The notes beneath the pieces are model-generated. The model was given only the letters and a program-made list of their open reading frames with translations, was not told where the DNA came from and ran no database searches. From DASUBN01 sp964584665 (GTDB lineage Bacteria > Pseudomonadota > Gammaproteobacteria > Natronospirales > REEB76), in NCBI GenBank assembly GCA_964584665.1, contig CAZPAO010000003.1:62001-126000 (forward strand): a DNA stretch of 64,000 nt, given 5' to 3'. This document shows, in pieces, positions 18,661-27,381 of this stretch. Within the stretch, counting starts at the first letter, position 1. Every line of letters begins with the position of its first letter. The translations under genes were made by a program, and so were the position numbers.

Positions 18661-19584
18661 ATGCACGCCATGTGGCTCTTGTTCGCTTTCTCCGGTCCGG
18701 TGCTCTGGGCGCTCTCCACCCACGTGGACAAGTACCTGGTGGAGCGCTACTTCAAGCAGAGCGGCGTGGCGGTGCTCCTGGTGTTCACCGCCCTCATCGG
18801 CCTGGTGATGCTGCCCTTCATCGGGGCCTTCGACCCGCAGGCCCTTACGCCGGGCTGGAGACCGGCTGTGGCAGTGGCTTGCTCGGGCCTCCTCTACATG
18901 ACCGGCATGTATTTCTACCTGAAGGCGCTGCAGCGGGAGGAGGCGTCCGTGGTGGCGCCCTTCTTCCAGGCGGCCCCGCTGTTCGGCTACGGCCTGGGCC
19001 TCTTGGTGCTGCATGAGACCCTCACGGGCCGGCAGCTGGGCGGCGGCGGCTTGATCGTGCTCGGCGGCGCGCTGCTCTCCTTCGACTTCGGCCGCCGGCA
19101 CCGCTTCCGCCTGAGGCTCATGCTGCTGATGCTGGCGGCGGCCCTGGCGCTCGCCATCAGCTCCGTGATCTTCAAGGCCACGGCGGAGGACACCGCCTTC
19201 TGGACCACGGCGTTCTGGAGCTACGTGGGCGAGGCCGCCTTCGGTCTCGGCGTGCTGGCGCTGTCCGAGCCGCGCCGCGAGTTCATGGGCCTGTTCAAGC
19301 GCCATCCCGGCGCCATGGTCTCGGTGAACGCCGCCAACGAACTCATCAACCTCGGCGGCAACCTGGGCGCGCGCTACGCGCTCATGCTCGCGCCCTTGAG
19401 TCTGGTGCAGGCCATCAGCGGCACCACCACCCTCTTCGTGTTCGGCTTCGGCGTGCTGCTGACCCTGTTCCTGCCGAAGTACGGGCGCGAGGACCTCTCG
19501 GCGCGCAACCTCGTGCAGAAGGGCATCTCGGCCCTGCTCATCACCGCGGGCGTTATGCTGGTGGGCGGCAGCGCACAGGGCTAA
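18661..19584 (+). CDS. EamA/DMT-family membrane transporter
   Basis: About 307 residues with ten hydrophobic helices in two homologous halves, the layout of drug/metabolite transporters; the end of the first half has G-x-G-L-I-V-L-G-G-A-L-L as in EamA domains. Several in-frame ATGs (18649, 18661, 18670) are possible and none has a good ribosome site; 18661 is a compromise. Convergent with the next gene (7-nt gap). Substrate unknown. Confidence 0.8.
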   Translation: MHAMWLLFAFSGPVLWALSTHVDKYLVERYFKQSGVAVLLVFTALIGLVMLPFIGAFDPQALTPGWRPAVAVACSGLLYMTGMYFYLKALQREEASVVAPFFQAAPLFGYGLGLLVLHETLTGRQLGGGGLIVLGGALLSFDFGRRHRFRLRLMLLMLAAALALAISSVIFKATAEDTAFWTTAFWSYVGEAAFGLGVLALSEPRREFMGLFKRHPGAMVSVNAANELINLGGNLGARYALMLAPLSLVQAISGTTTLFVFGFGVLLTLFLPKYGREDLSARNLVQKGISALLITAGVMLVGGSAQG

Positions 19585-19591
19585 GCGCGCG

Positions 19592-20095
19592 TCAGACCTG
19601 CCGCCACTCTCTGCCCATGCCAAAGGGGCCGCTACGCTTCTCTTCCGGCAAATGCTTGCGCAGTTCCTGTGTGAACGAGCTCCTGTCCTCAAGGCAAGGG
19701 AGCACGAAAAGCTGCCCGTTCTTGAGCCTGAGCACTACCGTCAGCGGACCTTTGGGCCGGTCTACCCTGAAGGCGGCCATGTCCGAGAACTTTAGTTTCA
19801 GCTTATGGTGCGAAACATTGTCCATCTCGGAAGGGGCGATGAACATGAGGCCCTCTGATGTGACCGAAAGAGTGGTCGCCACCAAACCGTCCATGGAGGA
19901 CTGCACGCGTCGTCCGCGCAGATACCAGAAACCGAATGCACCGAGAGTTACTGCTGAAAACAGCCAGAGTTCAAGGGCCGACGGTGATCTGTTGCGACCG
20001 AAGGTCCCTATGACTACGAAGAAGATGAGGAGAATGCCTCCTCCCAAGTCATTGCGGGCGTAACGGATGTTGGATCGGGAGAACCTAAAGTCCAT
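19592..20095 (-). CDS. Hypothetical membrane protein with PH-like soluble part
   Basis: 167 residues. Two hydrophobic helices near the N-terminus (about 18-31 and 42-58) are followed by a soluble, beta-rich half (VATTLSVTSEGLMFI ... TVVLRLKNGQLFVLPCL) that resembles bacterial PH-like domains in rhythm, but I do not recognise the family with certainty. It is the last of four closely spaced minus-strand genes (23 nt after the preceding one). Confidence 0.6.
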   Translation of the reverse strand: MDFRFSRSNIRYARNDLGGGILLIFFVVIGTFGRNRSPSALELWLFSAVTLGAFGFWYLRGRRVQSSMDGLVATTLSVTSEGLMFIAPSEMDNVSHHKLKLKFSDMAAFRVDRPKGPLTVVLRLKNGQLFVLPCLEDRSSFTQELRKHLPEEKRSGPFGMGREWRQV

Positions 20096-20118
20096 GGCTC
20101 AGCTGTGCGTCTAGTCCG

Positions 20119-20613
20119 TCAGGGTGCGGTAGCCGACTCGGGAAATTCCCGGGCCACCGCCGGATACTGCTGCTGCAGCATGATGCGGAAACCTGCCGGA
20201 TCCTGCACCTGGTGGTTGACGATGGTCTCGCCCTCCACCCGCGGTGCGAGGGTGCCGCTGTAGGAGAGCGCGCCGGCCTTCACCTTGAAGCAGGTCGGCT
20301 CGCTGCCCTTCTTCGAGGTGAAGGTCCATTGCCTGAACTGGAACCGCGTCAGGCAATACTCACCGACGGGAACCGGGAACAGATAGATGTGCTGGCCAAC
20401 CGGGACGGAGACGATCTCCAGCCGGGTGAAGCCGTGCGCATCCGCGATGGCCACGTGATCTAGGGGATCCAGGGTGTCGAGGGTCACCGCCGCCAGCCCG
20501 TCTCCGGCGGGGAGCTGCACGGCCTGGTCCTGCTGCAGGGGCGCGACGGTGCAGGCAACTAACAAGGGAATCAGGATGCCGGTAGAAACTCTGGTGAATG
20601 TCCTTATTCGCAT
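20119..20613 (-). CDS. Hypothetical lipoprotein
   Basis: 164 residues with a lipobox LLVAC at about residues 17-21, so probably lipid-anchored in the envelope. The mature part is beta-rich with no recognised domain. Its start overlaps the end of the upstream lipoprotein gene by 10 nt, indicating translational coupling. Confidence 0.65.
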   Translation of the reverse strand: MRIRTFTRVSTGILIPLLVACTVAPLQQDQAVQLPAGDGLAAVTLDTLDPLDHVAIADAHGFTRLEIVSVPVGQHIYLFPVPVGEYCLTRFQFRQWTFTSKKGSEPTCFKVKAGALSYSGTLAPRVEGETIVNHQVQDPAGFRIMLQQQYPAVAREFPESATAP

Positions 20614-20969
20614 ATGATTTCTACATTCAGGAATACGATCTCGGTACCGTCTCCGCAGAGAGATACAGCCGTATGCTCTTCGCGCTTCCCAAGCTTGTGC
20701 TTAGAACAAAGCCGATCTGCGCGCACGCCTATGTATTGTTCCAACAAGTCAGTGAGGCTAGCAGAAGCTTGATACCCAAGCCCATAAATGTCATCGCCGG
20801 TCTCTTTATTTTCATGGCGCTCTTCCCAATAGCTAAAATGAGGATCATCGATTAGTTGCCCGAAACTGCCGGTAGGGTAGCTTTTGAGGGAAGTGTTTGG
20901 TTGCTCCGCACACCCACTTAACGTGAGTGTCATCCATGTCAGAAAAATCAAACCGACTGTGTATCTCAC
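20604..20969 (-). CDS. Small hypothetical lipoprotein
   Basis: 121 residues with a clear lipobox LSGC near residue 19. The mature part (YPTGSFGQLIDDPHFSYWEERHENKETGDDIYGLGYQ) is charged and contains two further Cys residues. No family recognised. Overlaps the next gene by 10 nt and starts 2 nt after the VOC gene stop. Somewhat AT-richer than its neighbours, especially at 20600-20960, which may reflect transfer. Confidence 0.6.
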   Translation of the reverse strand: MRYTVGLIFLTWMTLTLSGCAEQPNTSLKSYPTGSFGQLIDDPHFSYWEERHENKETGDDIYGLGYQASASLTDLLEQYIGVRADRLCSKHKLGKREEHTAVSLCGDGTEIVFLNVEIICE

Positions 20970-20971
20970 TA

Positions 20972-21358
20972 TTATTTCGCTGCCGCGTCCGCCTGCATCA
21001 TGCCGAACAGGTTGCCTTCCGTATCCTTGCAGTAGGCGAGCCAGCCGACGCCGGCCACCGCCATGCGCTCGCGCGCGAGTTGCCCACCGCTGGTATGGAC
21101 CTTCATGAGGTAGACCTCGAGGTCCGTGACCGCGATGGTACAGACGAACGCAGTGGTGCCGACGCCCTCGAACTGCACGTCGCGCCGCAGGAGGCCGCCG
21201 TCGATGCCCGGCTGGTCGGACTCCCCCGTCTTCACCACCCAGTAGTCGGTGAAGGCGTTCGGGAACTTCACGAACTCCCAGCCGAACACGGAGTGATAGA
21301 AGCGGATGGCCCGCTCCGGCTCGTCCGCGTGGATCTCGAAATGTATGACCCGTGGCAT
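20972..21358 (-). CDS. VOC-family protein (glyoxalase-like)
   Basis: 128 residues: one VOC module beginning VIHFEIHADEPERAIRFYHSVFGWEF, with the first-strand His and a late Glu-rich C-terminal strand (CKDTEGNLFGMMQ) as in glyoxalase I-like and antibiotic-binding members. First gene of a run with two lipoproteins and a membrane protein. Enzymatic role unknown. Confidence 0.8.
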   Translation of the reverse strand: MPRVIHFEIHADEPERAIRFYHSVFGWEFVKFPNAFTDYWVVKTGESDQPGIDGGLLRRDVQFEGVGTTAFVCTIAVTDLEVYLMKVHTSGGQLARERMAVAGVGWLAYCKDTEGNLFGMMQADAAAK

Positions 21359-21454
21359 CGTGCCCCCTCTGGCTCCAAGGATAACGGGCCGCGCGGCCCT
21401 CAGGCCACGCGGGCTTGGGGCTTTACGGCAGGTATATATAATGTCTGCTATCGT

Positions 21455-21509
21455 TGACTAAAAGTCAAGATAACTTGACATTCTGTCAGGTATGTTCTAC
21501 TTTTAGTCC
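21455..21509 (+). promoter_or_regulatory. Promoter with paired 13-bp operators; transcript probably leaderless
   Basis: Sigma-70-like hexamers TTGACA (21475-21480) and TACTTT (21498-21503) are 17 nt apart, which puts the likely start of transcription at or beside the ATG at 21510; no ribosome site is present. Two 13-bp dyads of the form TGACW-N3-WGTCA, TGACTAAAAGTCA (21455-21467) and TGACATTCTGTCA (21476-21488), are centred 21 bp apart. The second covers the -35 box. They are good operator candidates for the XRE repressor encoded downstream. Confidence 0.7.
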
Positions 21510-21914
21510 ATGAACAGCACTCGCCCGAATCCCGACGCCGCCTTCCGCCACCACCGCCGCAGGGTGTGGATCGCCATGAGCATCTACGTGGCAGCCATCC
21601 TCATCTGCGTGAAGGTCATCAAGCACACGCCGGAGGGGCCGCTGCACTATGTGCTGGCCCTCCTCCCCACCCTGCCTGTGATCTGGTTGATGTGGTCCCT
21701 GTACGTGTTCCTGACCCAGGCCGATGAGCTGCAGCGACGGGTGCACCTTGAGGCGCTGGCGCTCGCCGCCGGCGCCACCGCTTTCCTGAGCCTGACCTAC
21801 GGTTTCCTGGAGGAGTTCGCCGGGCTGCCTCACATCGCCGCCTGGTGGACCTTCGTGCTCATCGACATCGTCTGGGGTGCCACCAGCTGCGTGCTGTGGC
21901 GCCGCTACAAGTGA
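21510..21914 (+). CDS. Small membrane protein paired with XRE regulator
   Basis: 134 residues with four hydrophobic helices (about 20-36, 46-67, 82-100, 108-128). Small four-helix proteins of this kind often precede YgzD-like HTH regulators, and the pair here overlaps (GTGA). No enzymatic motif is visible. Its ATG lies at the predicted transcription start, so it is probably translated from a leaderless mRNA. Confidence 0.7.
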   Translation: MNSTRPNPDAAFRHHRRRVWIAMSIYVAAILICVKVIKHTPEGPLHYVLALLPTLPVIWLMWSLYVFLTQADELQRRVHLEALALAAGATAFLSLTYGFLEEFAGLPHIAAWWTFVLIDIVWGATSCVLWRRYK

Positions 21915-22126
21915 AGAACCGCATCCACGTGCTGCGCGCCGAGAAGCGCTGGACCCAAGCGGAGCTGGCGGAACGTCTCAACGTCTCGCGCCAGACCATC
22001 AATGCGCTGGAGACGGAGAAGTACGACCCCAGCCTGCAGCTCGCCTTCAGCATCTCGAAGCTGTTCGGCAGGCCCATGGAAGAGATATTCCAGTTCGAGG
22101 CGGAAGACGCCCCGACCCAACCCTGA
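21911..22126 (+). CDS. XRE-family HTH transcriptional regulator (YgzD-like)
   Basis: 71 residues, almost only a Cro/C1-type helix-turn-helix: KNRIHVLRAEKRWTQAELAERLNVSRQTINALETEKYDP, with recognition helix VSRQTINALE. The GTG start overlaps the stop of the membrane-protein gene. The paired dyads at 21455-21488 are its likely operators, so it probably represses its own operon, with the membrane protein as possible sensor or target. Confidence 0.85.
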   Translation: MKNRIHVLRAEKRWTQAELAERLNVSRQTINALETEKYDPSLQLAFSISKLFGRPMEEIFQFEAEDAPTQP

Positions 22127-22131
22127 AGAGT

Positions 22132-23622
22132 ATGGATATGCCCATGCCACGCGCACGCTTCATCCCCACCGCTGGCCTGCTCTACGGGCTCGCGGCCATC
22201 GCCGCGGTACCGACCGCATCGGTCCGGCAGCACGCGGCGGCGCCGTCCTTCACGGAATGCCAGATCGGCGCCGCCGACGCCGCCCAGCGCCTGCAGGCCC
22301 GCTGCGCCAGCTTCACGGTGCCGGAGGACCGGGAACATCCGGAGGGCAAGCAGATCGACCTGCACGTCGCATTGCTCAAGGCCCGCAGCAGCAGCCCGAA
22401 GCCCGATGCTTTCTTCTTCATCGCCGGCGGCCCCGGCCAAGCCTCGACCGAGGCTTTCGTGCAGGAGAGCGCCGCGTTCGACCGCATCCGTAGCGAGCAC
22501 GATATCGTGCTGGTGGACCAGCGCGGCACCGGCGGCTCCAACCGCATGGATTGCCCGAAGCTCACCGCCGACTTCGAGCCGACCGACGCCGTCATCGCCA
22601 AGGCGGCCACAGACTGCGTGAAGCAGCTGCCGGGCGACCCGCGCTTCTATACCACCAGCGTGGCGGTGCAGGATCTCGATGCGGTGCGAGCCGCCATGGG
22701 TTACGCCAGCATCGACCTCTACGGCATCTCCTATGGCACGCGGGTGGCCTTGCAGTACCTGCGCGCCTATCCCGACAGCACCCGCAGCGTGGTGCTGGAC
22801 GGTGTGGTGCCGGCGGACCTCGCCCTCGGACCCGGCGTCTCGCTGGACGCGCAGCGGGCGCTCGGTCTCATCTTCAGCCGCTGCGACGAGGATGCGTCAT
22901 GCCACAAGGCCTTCCCGGACTTGAGCGCCACCTTCGCCGGCCTGCAGCGTGACCTCAGCGCCCATCCCGCGCGCGTGACGCTGCGCGACCCGCTGGACGG
23001 TTCGCCCCGCACCGAGACCCTCACCTGGGAAAAAGTGGCGGGCGCCGTCAGGCTCATGAGCTACCAGAGCGAGACCGCGTCGCTCCTGCCGCTGCTCATC
23101 CACCAAGCCGGCACCCAGCACGACTACACGCCGCTCATGGCGACGGCGCTGATCTTCACCGGCGAGATCCAGGAGGGCTTCGCCGAAGGCATGGAGAGCG
23201 CAGTGCTCTGCACCGAGGATGCACCTTATATGGATCGCTCCCACGACGCCGCCCTCAAGGACACCTACCTCGGCAGCGCCACGGTGGAGGTGATGGTGAA
23301 GTCCTGCGGCTACTGGCCGCGGGGTGTGATGGCAGCTGACTTCAAGCAGCCGGTGAAATCCGCCAAACCCGTGCTGCTGCTCTCAGGCGAGGATGACCCC
23401 ATCACCCCGCCCGCCAATGCCGAGCGTGCCGCCAGGACCCTCTCCAACAGCCTCTCCCTGGTGGTGCCGGGCCAGGGCCACGGCAACGTGTTCCGCGGCT
23501 GCGTGCCGCGGGTGCTGGCGGACTTCGTGGATGCCGGCGCGGTGCAGGGCCTGGATACGGCCTGCATCAAGGACATCAAACCCTTCCCCTTCTTCATATC
23601 CTTCTCGGGACCCAAGCCATGA
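22132..23622 (+). CDS. Exported alpha/beta-hydrolase, S33 peptidase (tripeptidyl aminopeptidase-like)
   Basis: About 496 residues with a signal peptide. Catalytic Ser200 sits in GISYGTR, the oxyanion region in IAGGPGQAS, the aspartate in LLLSGEDDPITPP and the histidine in GQGHGN; the TAP-like C-terminal domain of S33 exopeptidases is present. It would remove residues or short peptides from N-termini, or hydrolyse esters, in the periplasm. Several ATGs (22132, 22138, 22144) are possible. It starts 5 nt after the XRE gene and may belong to that operon. Confidence 0.85.
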   Translation: MDMPMPRARFIPTAGLLYGLAAIAAVPTASVRQHAAAPSFTECQIGAADAAQRLQARCASFTVPEDREHPEGKQIDLHVALLKARSSSPKPDAFFFIAGGPGQASTEAFVQESAAFDRIRSEHDIVLVDQRGTGGSNRMDCPKLTADFEPTDAVIAKAATDCVKQLPGDPRFYTTSVAVQDLDAVRAAMGYASIDLYGISYGTRVALQYLRAYPDSTRSVVLDGVVPADLALGPGVSLDAQRALGLIFSRCDEDASCHKAFPDLSATFAGLQRDLSAHPARVTLRDPLDGSPRTETLTWEKVAGAVRLMSYQSETASLLPLLIHQAGTQHDYTPLMATALIFTGEIQEGFAEGMESAVLCTEDAPYMDRSHDAALKDTYLGSATVEVMVKSCGYWPRGVMAADFKQPVKSAKPVLLLSGEDDPITPPANAERAARTLSNSLSLVVPGQGHGNVFRGCVPRVLADFVDAGAVQGLDTACIKDIKPFPFFISFSGPKP

Positions 23623-23633
23623 TCGGGGAAACG

Positions 23634-23742
23634 GATCTTTTGCCCGCTGGCGGCGTTGCGCTTCGACTCGCAGTCGGTCACGTACATCAAGAGTACGCTC
23701 CCTCCTGCTCACCTCGCGCGCCTAGCCAGCGGCCAAAATCTC
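23634..23742. repeat. Hairpin/MITE-like dispersed repeat, copy R5
   Basis: Begins 11 nt after the S33 hydrolase stop. Its ends are imperfect inverted repeats (GATCTTTTGCCCGCTGGC against the complement of GCCAGCGGCCAAAATC). The interior from 23655 matches the copy at 55529-55656 over about 70 bp, with differences that preserve an internal hairpin. Confidence 0.75.
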
Positions 23743-23779
23743 TCGTTCCCTCGCACAATCTTCATACAGAGCAGCAAAC

Positions 23780-24510
<731 letters not shown>

Positions 24511-24514
<4 letters not shown>

Positions 24515-25683
24515 TGCGCAAGTTCCTGGCCATCTTCGTCAAGGAAGCAGTGGACAACCTGCGCGACCGGCGCACGCTGCTCACGGTGCTGGTGTTCGGC
24601 CCGCTGTTCGGTCCGCTCTTCTACATGGTGATGATGAACACGGTCATCAACCGCCAGGTGGCGGACCTGGACCAGAGCTACACCCTCGCGGTGCAGGGCG
24701 CCGAGTACGCTCCCGGCCTCATGGACTACATCCACCAGCACAACATGAAGACCGAGGCCGCGCCCGCGGACCCGCGCGAGGCGGTGAAGACCGGCAAGCT
24801 GGACGTGGTGCTGCTGGTGCCGAAGGATTATTCGGAATCGTTCGCCGCCGGCAGGCCCGCGGACGTGCAGCTCGTCATCGACAAGTCCCGCGACTCCGGC
24901 GCCAAGAACGTGGACCGGACCCGCGACGTGCTGGAGGACTACTCCCGCGCCGTGGCCTCCTTGCGGCTGCTGGCCCGCGGCGTGGATCCACGCGCGGTGG
25001 TGCCGGTGGTGGTGGAGAACGCGGACGTCTCCACACCCCAGTCCCGCGCGGTGCTGCTGCTCGGCATGATGCCGTACTTCCTGCTGTTCGCCGCTATCCT
25101 CGGCGCCTTCTACCTCGCCATCGACTCCACCGCCGGCGAGCGCGAACGTGGCTCGCTGGAGCCGCTGCTCACCACTGCGGTGCCGCGGAGCACACTGGTG
25201 CTGGGCAAGCTCTCGGCAGTGACGCTGTTCTCGGCGGTGTCCCTCGCCATCGACATCGTGGCGCTGGTCTGGTGCCAGGGGCTGATCCCGGCGGCCAAGG
25301 TCGGCATCTCGGTGGAGTTCACCCCGGCGAACGCGCTGGTCACGTTCCTCGTCTGCGCGCCCTTCTGCCTGTTCATCGCCGGACTGCTCTCGGTGGTGGC
25401 CTCCTTCACCAAGAGCTACAAGGAAGCCCAGACCTGGCTCTCCTTCATCATGCTGGTGCCCATGGTGCCGGTGCTGGGCATGGTGATGTTCCCGGTGGAG
25501 CCCGCCTGGTGGATGATGCTGCTGCCCTCCATGAGCCAGGACGTGCTCATCACCGCGCTCATCAAGGGCGAGGCATTGAAGCCCTTGTTCGTGGTGCTCT
25601 CGGTGGGCAGCACGCTCCTCTGCGGCATAGGCCTCTCGGGCCTCGCCATCTGGCTCTACCGCCGCGAACAGATCCTCGGTTGA
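24511..25683 (+). CDS. ABC-2 type permease (NatB-like)
   Basis: 390 residues with one N-terminal helix (about 22-43), a large extracytoplasmic domain and five to six helices in the C-terminal half, including the conserved GERERGSLEPLLTTAVPRSTLVLGK segment typical of NatB/ABC-2 permeases. It forms the exporter with the ATPase encoded immediately upstream. The substrate (Na+ or a small molecule) is not evident. Confidence 0.9.
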
Positions 25684-25690
25684 GGTACGC

Positions 25691-26044
25691 ATGCAACGCA
25701 GACACTCGTTGATACCCGCACTGATGCTTGCGGCCGGCATGCTGCTCTCCTGCATGCTGGCAGTGCAGCGGTCGGACTGGCTGGTGCTGGCGGCGCCTTT
25801 CGCACTCGCATTCTCGGTACTGGCGGGTGACGCGCTGGACGGGCGCTTGCGCGGGCTGCCGCCCCGGCCTTCGCCCTCGGCGATGATACTGGCGGCCTCT
25901 TTCCTGCTGGCGAGCCTGATTGTGGCGCTGAAGGATCCGGGCCTGCTCAAGGGACTCATGCCCCTGCTCGGCACCCTCGCCGCCGCGACCCTGCCCTGGC
26001 GGGGCAGGCGCGACCATACCTGCCTGGAAGCCCATCGCCCCTGA
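25691..26044 (+). CDS. Small hypothetical membrane protein
   Basis: 117 residues with three to four hydrophobic segments (about 7-22, 29-45, 63-79 and 84-98) and an arginine-rich tail. No recognised family. Its start is 7 nt after the permease stop, so it probably belongs to the exporter operon as an accessory membrane subunit; this role is inferred only from position. Confidence 0.6.
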   Translation: MQRRHSLIPALMLAAGMLLSCMLAVQRSDWLVLAAPFALAFSVLAGDALDGRLRGLPPRPSPSAMILAASFLLASLIVALKDPGLLKGLMPLLGTLAAATLPWRGRRDHTCLEAHRP

Positions 26045-26165
26045 GAACTGCGGGATTCTGTCAAATCGTCCGCCGGACGGTATCAATCCAGCGACGGACT
26101 GCACTGGCCATGCGGCGGCCCTATGGCAACCTGAAGCCTGGAAACTCAAGGTTTCGGAAGGTCCC

Positions 26166-27296
26166 GTGGGCTTCAAACTGCTGCCGGAGGATGCCAAGCA
26201 GGCATTGCGGATCAAGCGCTACTTCATGGCGGCGCTGTCCTACGTCATCTGGATATCCCTCACCTTCTATTGCTGGTCGCTGGGCCTGGTGGACGTCTCC
26301 GCCGGCGGCTTCGCGCTGGCGGCCGGCCTCGCCTTCGGCTGCAACCTCATCTTCTACGGCCTGCTCCGCTCCGGCCTCAACCGTTACTGGCCCGACCCCA
26401 GCCTCACCCTGCCGCAGATGGTGGTGGCGACCTTCTGGGTGATGCTGCTGATGGCGCTCGCGCCCAAGGTGCGCGGCATCCTGCTCCTGCTCTACGTGGT
26501 GGTGTTCCTGTTCGGCGTGTTCCGGCTGCGCCGCCGCGAGTACCTCGCTCTCACCGCGCTCGTGATCACCGGCTACGGTTTCGTGGTGCTGCGGGATGCC
26601 TACGCCCACACCGGCATCCCCATGACGCTGGAGGCGCTGCAGTTCGTGGTGCTCTCGGCCACGCTCATCTGGATCGCCTTCTTCGGCAGCTACGTGGGCA
26701 AGCTGCGCGAGACCGTCTCCAAGCGCAACGCCGAACTCGGCTCGCTGCTGGCCAAGAACCGCCGGCTCGCCATCCACGACGACCTCACCGGCACCTACAA
26801 CCGCCGCCACATCATGCAGATCCTGGAACAGGAGCAGCAGCGCGCGCAGCGCACGGTGCGCGGCTTCAGCATCTGCCTCATGGATCTCGACCACTTCAAG
26901 GAAGTGAACGACCGCCATGGCCACCTCGGCGGGGACGAGGTGCTGCGGCAGTTCGCCATACGCGTGCTGGCCGAGATCCGCACCCTGGACCGGGTCGGCC
27001 GCGAAGGCGATGGTGACGGCGGCGAGAACTTCGGCCGCTACGGCGGCGAGGAGTTCCTGCTGGTGATGCCCGAGACCGACCTCGACGGCGCCCACATCTG
27101 CGTGGACCGCATCCGCCGCCGCGTGGCGGAGACGCCCTTCCAGGTGTCAGGCGCGCCGGTGCCGCTCACCGTCTCCTGCGGCCTCGCCGCCTACCGGCCG
27201 GGCGAGGACCTGCGCGCCACCCTGGCGCGCGCCGACCAGGCGCTCTACCAGGCCAAGGAAGCGGGCCGCGACCGGGTGAAGGCGGCGGTCGCCTGA
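26166..27296 (+). CDS. Membrane-bound diguanylate cyclase (GGDEF)
   Basis: 376 residues. Residues about 20-180 form six hydrophobic helices, a MASE-like sensor region, followed by a short coiled linker and a GGDEF domain (about 200-375) with active-site RYGGEEF and the DLDHFKEVND metal-binding stretch, so it should make c-di-GMP. The loop before GGEEF is extended (GREGDGDGGENFG) and the usual RxxD inhibitory site at its normal distance is missing. GTG start with GGAAGG 4 nt upstream. Confidence 0.9.
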   Translation: MGFKLLPEDAKQALRIKRYFMAALSYVIWISLTFYCWSLGLVDVSAGGFALAAGLAFGCNLIFYGLLRSGLNRYWPDPSLTLPQMVVATFWVMLLMALAPKVRGILLLLYVVVFLFGVFRLRRREYLALTALVITGYGFVVLRDAYAHTGIPMTLEALQFVVLSATLIWIAFFGSYVGKLRETVSKRNAELGSLLAKNRRLAIHDDLTGTYNRRHIMQILEQEQQRAQRTVRGFSICLMDLDHFKEVNDRHGHLGGDEVLRQFAIRVLAEIRTLDRVGREGDGDGGENFGRYGGEEFLLVMPETDLDGAHICVDRIRRRVAETPFQVSGAPVPLTVSCGLAAYRPGEDLRATLARADQALYQAKEAGRDRVKAAVA

Positions 27297-27381
27297 CGAC
27301 ATGTCTGGGGTAAGCACCTCATTTGAGGATCGCGTCATCTGTGCGACACTCCGGCGACAGCCATGCCGGGAGCCGCTCGCC

